A stretch of DNA of 19,677 bases, taken from Candidatus Kaiserbacteria bacterium. GTDB lineage: Bacteria > Patescibacteriota > Minisyncoccia > Phycocordibacterales > UBA2100. The translations under genes and the position numbers were made by a program. The stretch's first letter is position 1, and each line of letters starts with the position of its first letter. Positions 15,066 to 19,677 of the stretch are shown here, one piece after another. The notes under the pieces are model-generated. The model ran no database searches. It worked only from the letters and a program-made list of their open reading frames with translations, and had not been told where the DNA came from. Where the stretch lies: the NCBI GenBank assembly GCA_027066795.1, contig JAMONA010000001.1, forward strand, positions 1-19,677. The letters are read 5' to 3'.

Positions 15066-15172
15066 TATACTACCAGATTAACTATCCAAGTCAAATACAT
15101 AGACATATACCAGTTTTTTGTATATAGTGCCAACGGATACTACTAATGATAGTAACATCCGTTCTTTGACTT
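15066..15172 (+). other. Possible structured leader RNA (three-way junction)
   Basis: A TATACT box (15066-15071) would start a transcript near 15078. Downstream, three helices can nest: outer AAGTCAAA (15088-15095) with TTTGACTT (15165-15172); ATATAC (15105-15110) with GTATAT (15120-15125); and a 12-bp hairpin AACGGAT-AC-TACTA / TAGTA-AC-ATCCGTT (15132-15163) with loop ATGA. The last hairpin is robust; the other two helices are AT-rich and may be chance. It ends 34 nt before the ATG of the 276-aa gene. Confidence 0.3.
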
Positions 15173-15191
15173 TAACACCGATAATTCCTAG

Positions 15192-15197
15192 AAAGGA
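15192..15197 (+). promoter_or_regulatory. Shine-Dalgarno of the 276-aa gene
   Basis: AAAGGA lies 9 nt before the ATG at 15207 and fixes this start. It is notable because most other genes of the window lack such a site. Confidence 0.7.
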
Positions 15198-15206
15198 AAC
15201 ATCAAA

Positions 15207-16037
15207 ATGAATACCCTATTCACAGTCGCACAAGGTGATCATGCATCGAAAGTCGTATTGCAGCTAATGCAAAAACACCGCTTCTTTTTAAACATTGGTA
15301 CACCGCCAAATAGATTTGGAACAGGCGGGAGCGATGCTCACAACCTTGACCCAGACATCTTTGACGAGGCCATAAGACTTGATGCTGCACTGAGGAGTGC
15401 ATATGTGACTCAAGAATCCCAGTCATTCAATGCTCTACTTATGGCAGAGGCGAAGCTAGGCATAACATCACATACACCACGCAGTGGTCAGCATATTGCA
15501 AAATGCACCATTTACAGTGGCGGGTTTGATATCGGCAATGTCTGGCCGCTAACGAAGTTTTTAAAGTTCCTACCAGAGTCTTACGAACGACTCTTTGAGG
15601 AGGGTATGAATTTGAGGATGGGGACAAAAAGCGTAGACGACTTTTCAAAGAATCGAATGAATGAGTTGCGTGAACTTGCAGACAAAAAAGCTTCAAAATT
15701 GCTTGAAAATATTGAAAGTTTGCTAGAATTCAATACCGACAAAAAACGTTGTGTAGTACTCATGAAGACGCGCTTCTATCCAGAATTTGAAGGTGCGGTT
15801 GATAATGACTTATTCCGACAGAAAACAGAAGGTATGCAGGGCTACTCCGACGCCCTAGGGTACCTGTTCACTAAAAGCTCAGGACTTGAAAGGGTTGTTG
15901 ATAATAACTTTGTCCTGTTTAGCTCTGACAGAGACTCACATACTGTAATGTCACATATGGCAAGCGACGCCCCCTTGTTAAGCACGAAGGTCAGTAGGGG
16001 TTATAGCTGCAAGGTCTACTTCGCAGCAGTGTTATAA
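15207..16037 (+). CDS. Hypothetical soluble protein, unrecognised family
   Basis: I do not recognise this 276-aa protein. It has no signal peptide and no transmembrane segment, so it is probably cytoplasmic. The N-terminal half contains IGTPPNRFGTGGSDAHNLDP and DEAIRLDAALRSAYV; the middle (about 130-175) is a charged, helix-rich stretch (NRMNELRELADKKASKLLENI) that may form a coiled coil; the C-terminal part is mixed with KKRCVVLMKTRFYPEFEGAV and a hydrophobic end KVYFAAVL. It has a clear Shine-Dalgarno and a very strong terminator of its own, so it is a monocistronic unit. Ile codons are ATT 4, ATC 2, ATA 2, unlike the ATA-rich neighbours, which hints at a different origin. It lies divergent to rpsN. 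Confidence 0.75.
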   Translation: MNTLFTVAQGDHASKVVLQLMQKHRFFLNIGTPPNRFGTGGSDAHNLDPDIFDEAIRLDAALRSAYVTQESQSFNALLMAEAKLGITSHTPRSGQHIAKCTIYSGGFDIGNVWPLTKFLKFLPESYERLFEEGMNLRMGTKSVDDFSKNRMNELRELADKKASKLLENIESLLEFNTDKKRCVVLMKTRFYPEFEGAVDNDLFRQKTEGMQGYSDALGYLFTKSSGLERVVDNNFVLFSSDRDSHTVMSHMASDAPLLSTKVSRGYSCKVYFAAVL

Positions 16038-16051
16038 GTCACAACAAAATT

Positions 16052-16086
16052 AAGGCCGAGCAATTTGACACATTGCTCGGCCTTTT
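16052..16086 (+). terminator. Strong intrinsic terminator of the 276-aa gene
   Basis: Perfect 13-bp stem AAGGCCGAGCAAT / ATTGCTCGGCCTT with a 7-nt loop TTGACAC, running into TTTT, 15 nt after the stop codon. The flanking A-poor sequence on the other side makes it mainly plus-directed. Confidence 0.9.
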
Positions 16087-16145
16087 ACTATGCAAATATA
16101 CTAAAAGGACTCTACGTGGTGCTCTTGTACCGAATACCATAAACT

Positions 16146-16185
16146 AACCCCACGAAACTTTTCACTTCGTGGGGTTCTTATTTTT
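16146..16185 (+). terminator. Second strong intrinsic terminator
   Basis: Perfect 11-bp stem AACCCCACGAA / TTCGTGGGGTT with a 9-nt loop, followed by CTTATTTTT on the plus strand. The other strand has a poorer T-run (AGTTTATGG) but could still help end the 87-aa gene, whose stop is 15 nt away. The plus-oriented T-run has no annotated plus gene behind the first terminator to serve (see findings). Confidence 0.8.
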
Positions 16186-16199
16186 CGATACGCAATAGT

Positions 16200-16463
16200 T
16201 CAGCTTAATAACTCTTTCTTAAGGAATTTAATAACAGCTTTTGACGCTTCATCAAATTCGTTGACGTAAATTGCCTCACCTAAGCCAATACATGCCTGCG
16301 TTGACCATTGTGTTAGATTAGATTGCACCCAAGCCTCAACTTTGGGCTCGTTCTCAACAAGATCTTTTTTAAGATCATTAACATATGAGGACTCTTGCGC
16401 ATTTTTAACAATCCACTTTAGAAAGTTTTCTGATATGGCCGGAAGTGGTTTATCAGTACTCAT
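16200..16463 (-). CDS. Small hypothetical protein, unrecognised family
   Basis: 87 aa, not recognised. Soluble, predicted mostly helical: ISENFLKWIVKNAQESSYVN, LTQWSTQACIGLGEAIYVNE and ASKAVIKFLKKELLS look like successive amphipathic helices; three Trp residues. No cysteine-metal motif, no signal peptide. The start at 16463 is set by the Shine-Dalgarno AAAAGGAG 7 nt upstream; an in-frame ATG at 16490 would add nine residues and place the Shine-Dalgarno inside the gene. Ile codons are ATT 4, ATA 1, as in the 276-aa gene and unlike rluA-family gene next door. Possibly co-acquired with the 276-aa gene. Confidence 0.7.
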   Translation of the reverse strand: MSTDKPLPAISENFLKWIVKNAQESSYVNDLKKDLVENEPKVEAWVQSNLTQWSTQACIGLGEAIYVNEFDEASKAVIKFLKKELLS

Positions 16464-16470
16464 CTTAAAA

Positions 16471-16478
16471 CTCCTTTT
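16471..16478 (-). promoter_or_regulatory. Shine-Dalgarno of the 87-aa gene
   Basis: Minus-strand AAAAGGAG, 7 nt before the ATG at 16463: the best ribosome-binding site in the window. It decides the start of this gene. Confidence 0.8.
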
Positions 16479-16489
16479 ATTTAAATCCA

Positions 16490-16513
16490 ATCCAATTAAT
16501 ACCTTAATTGGAT
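16490..16513. repeat. 10-bp inverted repeat upstream of the 87-aa gene
   Basis: ATCCAATTAA / TTAATTGGAT separated by TACC. It covers the stop codon region of the pseudouridine synthase gene (stop at 16504-16506) and lies 27 nt upstream of the 87-aa gene start. No T-run follows in either direction, so it is a weak terminator candidate; an operator for the 87-aa gene is equally possible. Confidence 0.45.
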
Positions 16514-17307
16514 ACTATTGTCAATGTGTTTTGAGCTAACCCTGCGGCCTCTAGTATCTTACTAAAATCATTTGGTACATCTGCAGTATACTCTACCCTC
16601 TCACCTTTTAGATTTTTGAAGTTTATATTATAGGCATGCAGCATGGTCCTTGGGACTTTTACCCCTATGTTTGCAACCTTATTAGCACCATAAAGCCTAT
16701 CTCCAAGCACGCTGTGGTGTATAGCTTTAAAATGTACACGTATCTGATGTGTCCTACCCGTCTTGGGCCGAGCGCTTATATACGAATAGCCATCATTACC
16801 GATACCAACCCTGCTCAATATCTCATACTCTGTAACTGCCTCCCGCATAGCGCCGCGAGCACCCGGTTGTGCACTCCACTTACGGAAGTCGCTCGGGCTC
16901 TTACCTATAGGCTTGTCTATGGTCCCTTTTTCTATCTCATCTTTAAATGTACCATTTAATATTACCCTATATTCTTTTTGTACTTCTCTATTTTTAAATT
17001 GCTCTTTAAGACTCTCGTAACTCTCTTGAGTCTTAGCTATTAACATAACTCCGCTTGTCTCTCTGTCTAGTCTGTGCACTATGCCGGGGCGTGGGATTAT
17101 AACCTCTATACCTGACTCACCCTTTAGTTTAGCTTTAGTAGTCCATGGCTCACCTATTTCTTTGAGCTCTGGGTACTCTACTACTAGCCAGTCGGCTAAG
17201 GTGTGCTCCTCTGTACGACCATCACTATGCACCACAAGCCCTGCTGGTTTATTAATAACCAACAACTCGTCGTCTTCAAAAATTATCTCTGGAGTTAATG
17301 TGTCCAC
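16504..17307 (-). CDS. RluA-family 23S rRNA/tRNA pseudouridine synthase
   Basis: Isomerises uridine to pseudouridine in RNA; target (23S rRNA positions as RluC/RluD or tRNA as RluA) cannot be assigned. 267 aa. Motif I FEDDELLVINKPAGLVVHSD (10-29), catalytic motif HRLDRETSG (78-86) with nucleophile D81, and RPKTGRTHQIRVH (180-192) are all intact. There is no N-terminal S4 domain. A lineage-type insertion (about 47-72) separates motif I from the catalytic motif. The start is GTG at 17307, only 3 nt from the 3' end of tRNA-Val; an ATG is not available in a better place, so the gene probably shares a transcript with the tRNA. Confidence 0.93.
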   Translation of the reverse strand: MDTLTPEIIFEDDELLVINKPAGLVVHSDGRTEEHTLADWLVVEYPELKEIGEPWTTKAKLKGESGIEVIIPRPGIVHRLDRETSGVMLIAKTQESYESLKEQFKNREVQKEYRVILNGTFKDEIEKGTIDKPIGKSPSDFRKWSAQPGARGAMREAVTEYEILSRVGIGNDGYSYISARPKTGRTHQIRVHFKAIHHSVLGDRLYGANKVANIGVKVPRTMLHAYNINFKNLKGERVEYTADVPNDFSKILEAAGLAQNTLTIVSN

Positions 17308-17310
17308 GGG

Positions 17311-17384
17311 TGGGTGTTGAGGGATTCGAACCCCCGGCCTACTCGGTGTAAACGAGTCGCTCTAACCAACTGAGCTAAACACCC
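17311..17384 (-). tRNA. tRNA-Val (anticodon TAC)
   Basis: Complete 74-nt cloverleaf. Acceptor GGGTGTT / AACACCC with discriminator A; D-arm AGCTCAGTTGGTTAGAGC; anticodon stem ACTCG / CGAGT with loop TTTACAC, anticodon TAC; T-arm CCGGGGGTTCGAATCCC. CCA is not encoded (CCC follows), so it must be added by CCA transferase. Located 3 nt before the pseudouridine synthase gene. Confidence 0.95.
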
Positions 17385-17395
17385 TACTAACATTA

Positions 17396-17478
17396 TTTAT
17401 ATCCCGAATGTATCCGGCCGAGCCTACTCGCTGACTGTAAGTAACTGGAGTCACCCTAACCAACTGAGCTAAGCACCC
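17396..17478 (-). pseudogene. Decayed tRNA-Val copy
   Basis: The 5' part (17478 downward) matches the neighbouring tRNA-Val at 28 of 31 positions (GGGTGCTTAGCTCAGTTGG...), and the segment GAGTAGGC after the anticodon stem is identical. Between them the anticodon loop is expanded from 9 to 18 nt, the T-loop GTTCGAAT is lost, and nothing pairs with the acceptor 5' strand. It is thus a tandem duplicate that lost its 3' half and cannot be a functional tRNA by standard rules. Confidence 0.7.
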
Positions 17479-17487
17479 GTGCCCAGC

Positions 17488-17514
17488 ATTATATGCTAGG
17501 TTGTTATAAATGCA
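17488..17514 (-). promoter_or_regulatory. Candidate promoter of the tRNA-Val unit
   Basis: Minus-strand TTGCAT, 16-nt spacer, TATAAT (17493-17488). Transcription would begin around 17478-17481, exactly at the 5' end of the decayed tRNA copy, and run through tRNA-Val into the pseudouridine synthase gene. The -35 is weak. Confidence 0.45.
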
Positions 17515-17528
17515 AGTAATTTACTATG

Positions 17529-17600
17529 TGCTCCCGGAAGGAATCGAACCCTCATTAGCGGGATAGAAACCCGCTGTTCTATCCATTAAACTACAGGAGC
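17529..17600 (-). tRNA. tRNA-Arg (anticodon TCT)
   Basis: 72-nt cloverleaf. Acceptor GCTCCTG / CGGGAGC (one T-G wobble) with discriminator A; D-arm GTTTAATGGATAGAAC; anticodon stem GCGGG / CCCGC with loop TTTCTAT, anticodon TCT reading AGA; T-arm GAGGGTTCGATTCCTTC. CCA is not encoded. Lies between the secreted-protein genes and the tRNA-Val unit on the same strand. Confidence 0.95.
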
Positions 17601-17648
17601 AAGAACTCACGTAGTTTAACAATTTTTATAAATAAATCTAGTGATTGA

Positions 17649-18701
17649 TTACTGCTCATTCCATGCAGGTAATATTCTTACAAGTGCAGTATCTTTAATA
17701 CCTCCATCACACTCTATGGTGTATAAACTCTCATGTGTAATCTGAATATTTTCAGAGCCTGACAGTTTATTTGAGATTAAGTCTGGGCCTATTACAGAAC
17801 ATGAGTTCACATTTTCAGAACTCCAAAATACATTGACAGTCTGACCCCTTATTACAAGAGTCGGTGCTGTAATGGATGCACTGGGTATAGAATTTTGTAT
17901 ACCAGAGTTTGCCCCACCAAATAGCGGTGTAAACCCACCAACAGTGGTATATCCACCAACAGGCACTTGATTTAATGTGTCTTGTACACTAACCACACAA
18001 GAGGCCCTCTGTGTTACTTCCACCCCATTAATATTTTTACCACATGACACATCATAACGAGAAGTGTTGGTTGGTGACACCACATATGATCCGTTTGTTG
18101 TGCCACTTGCACTCGTATTACTATAGCCATTATTACATGCCCAGGTTACAGTTGCACTTTGACCTACTGATATAATATTTGGTGTACAACTTATTGCAAC
18201 ATTAGAGATTGTGTCTATGGGGTTACTAGTAATGTTAATAGTCTCATAGCAATTTGCTGATATAGCGCCATCACTTACTGATGCGTTATATGTGATACTA
18301 ACTGTTGGTGAGACTAGAGTGTTTGAATTAACACCTACCTGCCCTATACCCAATATACTTGCATATGTAACTCTATCAGAAGAATTTAACACTAAATATG
18401 TTGAATTTCCAACCATCAACGGGTTGTCTACTGCTGTAAGGCTACAACTAGGTTGGGGCTGTGGAATCGGCAGGTCTGCAGTTGGCACATCACCCAATGT
18501 GTTACCAATTACATATGGACTACCACCTACATCAGCGTCATTGTTTGCCCCAGAAAAAGATGGGTCATTACCACTGCCACTGCCACTAAAGCCGCCGCCT
18601 CCACCGCCGCCTCCACCACCCTCTGCATAAATAAGTGAGGATGGCACCATTAGTACGAATAGTGCAATGAGTATAAAGCTAACTTTCTTTTTTTTAATCA
18701 T
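17649..18701 (-). CDS. Secreted protein with polyglycine tract and Ig-like repeats
   Basis: 350 aa, no assigned function. Signal peptide: basic MIKKKKVSF, hydrophobic core to about 21, probable cleavage after SLIYA (26). A run of ten glycines (28-37) and a Ser/Gly/Asn/Asp-rich linker follow. Then three divergent Ig-like units: about 85-165 (CSLTAVDNPLMVGNSTYLVL), 168-243 (ISCTPNIISVGQSATVTWAC ... YDVSCGK) and 272-345 (SITAPTLVIRGQTVNVFWSS ... YTIECDGG). Each carries the strand pattern G-x-x-V-x-x-x-W/L and Y-x-x-x-C seen in surface proteins of CPR bacteria. Likely an extracellular or cell-surface protein. It starts 3 nt after the upstream beta-propeller gene, so the two form an operon. Confidence 0.75.
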   Translation of the reverse strand: MIKKKKVSFILIALFVLMVPSSLIYAEGGGGGGGGGGFSGSGSGNDPSFSGANNDADVGGSPYVIGNTLGDVPTADLPIPQPQPSCSLTAVDNPLMVGNSTYLVLNSSDRVTYASILGIGQVGVNSNTLVSPTVSITYNASVSDGAISANCYETINITSNPIDTISNVAISCTPNIISVGQSATVTWACNNGYSNTSASGTTNGSYVVSPTNTSRYDVSCGKNINGVEVTQRASCVVSVQDTLNQVPVGGYTTVGGFTPLFGGANSGIQNSIPSASITAPTLVIRGQTVNVFWSSENVNSCSVIGPDLISNKLSGSENIQITHESLYTIECDGGIKDTALVRILPAWNEQ

Positions 18702-18704
18702 AAT

Positions 18705-19677
18705 TTAATACCAATCTGTTATTAATACACTCCCTGTGTTAAACAGGTTTAAATCAAAATTCCAATCTAGCTTACTAGCTCCAGTAGCCCTAATTCTATA
18801 TATTTCTATATTTGAAACAACATCGGTGACTCTGTGCACTGCTAAAAACTTAGAATCTGGTGAAAATGTAGGCCAAAATACCCTTGCTTTTACCTCGGAT
18901 ACAGATACTGGCTTTGGTTCACTCCAGTTATCAATATTAAATATTTGCAGCACATTTGCATCAGGGTAAGATACTGCTAAAAGCTTTTTATTAGGAGATA
19001 CAGCAATATGTACATTTATAAGGCCCTTACCTGACTCAAGCCCAAGTATTAACTCATCATTATTATTCTCTGTATTATATACATGTAGACCATCAGAAGT
19101 TACATATATAAACATATTACCACTCACCCATCTTGGGTATGCACCATTTACAAGCAGTTCTGAGGTAGTCGATGTATTTTTTTTAAGATAAACACTCCAT
19201 GCATCTGCATAGCTATAATTTGCTACTTTATTTGTTTTTGCAAAATAAAGTAAATCTCCATTACTGTTTACTGATGGAAAATACTTAGAAACGTTCGAGT
19301 TAGTTACTTGTACTGTAGTACCAGTTTTTGGTAATGGGCTATTTTCTTCGGTAGTACTTATAAATATCTGGTTGATCTTATTACCGCCAGCAATAAGATT
19401 TCTTACAAACAATGCCTTTTTATTATCTAAAATATCTATAAATGAGTAGTCAATAGATGTAAATAGTGGAGACTTAACTATTGCAGGCTTCTTGTAGTTA
19501 TCTACATTTAAGATGTAGGTATCCTTTGTGTTTATGTCAGCTTCTAATGGCGATAACTTTAGTAGCATGTTGCCTTTAAGGTGCTCACCGTCTCCTATAT
19601 CAGCCTTACCATCTATTTGAGTAGTGATTAGTGATGAATATATATTATATATGTCAACCTTATATGTATAGATAATA
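18705..19677 (-). CDS. TolB-like beta-propeller (PD40/WD40-like) protein, partial
   Basis: The frame is open to the right edge, so the N-terminus is missing; an internal ATG at 19568 is probably not the start because coding-like sequence (IYTYKVDIYNIYSSLITTQ) continues upstream of it. About 324 residues are visible. Propeller blades are marked by YFPSVNSNGDLLYFAKT, YPRWVSGNMFIYVTSDGLHVYN, HIAVSPNKKLLAVSYPDANV and FWPTFSPDSKFLAVHR, the last being a good PD40 (TolB-like) motif; the end is TGSVLITDWY. Such proteins in CPR genomes often carry an N-terminal membrane anchor, which would lie outside the window. Function unknown; a surface or periplasm-side binding role together with the Ig-like protein is an inference from the operon. 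Confidence 0.7.
   Translation of the reverse strand, partial: IIYTYKVDIYNIYSSLITTQIDGKADIGDGEHLKGNMLLKLSPLEADINTKDTYILNVDNYKKPAIVKSPLFTSIDYSFIDILDNKKALFVRNLIAGGNKINQIFISTTEENSPLPKTGTTVQVTNSNVSKYFPSVNSNGDLLYFAKTNKVANYSYADAWSVYLKKNTSTTSELLVNGAYPRWVSGNMFIYVTSDGLHVYNTENNNDELILGLESGKGLINVHIAVSPNKKLLAVSYPDANVLQIFNIDNWSEPKPVSVSEVKARVFWPTFSPDSKFLAVHRVTDVVSNIEIYRIRATGASKLDWNFDLNLFNTGSVLITDWY

Noticed and set aside
6521..16200. Alternative genetic code with UGA as glycine
   Set aside because: pgk and the 87-aa gene end at TGA at the expected family or convergent position, and no conserved gene needs read-through.
17396..17478. A second functional tRNA, or an intron-containing tRNA
   Set aside because: The acceptor 3' strand and T-loop are missing, so removing the loop insertion would not restore a cloverleaf.
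17311..17478. Integration (att) site with partial tRNA duplication
   Set aside because: Integrating elements usually duplicate the 3' end of a tRNA; here the 5' half is duplicated, the copies are adjacent and no integrase is nearby.
18590..18621. GC-rich triplet repeat as a mobile or CRISPR-like repeat
   Set aside because: It is simply the in-frame glycine codon run of the secreted protein.
1..19677. CRISPR array, insertion sequence or prophage
   Set aside because: No regularly spaced repeats, transposase, integrase or phage structural gene was found on either strand.

Overview
The window looks like a chromosomal piece of a Patescibacteria (Candidate Phyla Radiation, probably Parcubacteria-like) genome. 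The DNA is AT-rich and very compact, with many 1-17 nt gene overlaps. Ile is mostly ATA in the housekeeping genes, and most genes have no Shine-Dalgarno. The spc-type ribosomal cluster has no rpmD (uL30) between rpsE and rplO, a known CPR trait. There is a minor-pilin set of the CPR kind, a secreted protein with Ig-like repeats, and two tRNAs without encoded CCA. TGA is used as a stop (pgk and the 16200-16463 gene), so the UGA=Gly code of Gracilibacteria/Absconditabacteria does not apply.

Layout: (1) 1-6083, mostly minus strand: a ComEC-type MBL protein (cut by the left edge), a plus-strand Fe/Mn superoxide dismutase, the ComEC membrane domain, MscL, RNase HI, a small multipass membrane protein and RecJ. 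ComEC is split into two genes with the SOD gene between them. (2) 6107-8415: a plus-strand HIT hydrolase converging on a tpiA-pgk operon; both units appear to start from extended -10 promoters so close to the ATG that the mRNAs should be leaderless. (3) 8421-10957: a minus-strand minor pilin operon (PilV-like, PilW/GspJ-like, PilX-like). (4) 10986-14947: rpsN-rpsH-rplF-rplR-rpsE-rplO-secY with its own promoter and a hairpin terminator. (5) 14950-16500: an island with an unrecognised 276-aa gene, a possible structured leader, two strong terminators and an unrecognised 87-aa gene; both genes have clear Shine-Dalgarno sequences and use ATT/ATC for Ile, unlike the rest of the window. (6) 16504-17600: an RluA-family pseudouridine synthase directly behind tRNA-Val, a decayed second tRNA-Val, and tRNA-Arg. 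(7) 17649-19677: a secreted polyglycine/Ig-like protein and, upstream, a TolB-like beta-propeller protein cut by the right edge.

Functionally the window combines DNA uptake and envelope functions (ComEC parts, minor pilins, SecY, MscL, secreted proteins), recombination and RNA processing (RecJ, RNase HI, RluA family), lower glycolysis (TpiA, Pgk), oxidative defence (SOD) and translation. The best candidates for something undescribed are the 14.95-16.5 kb island with its leader RNA, the split ComEC around an archaeal-type SOD, and the leaderless promoter pattern. No CRISPR array, insertion sequence or prophage was seen.
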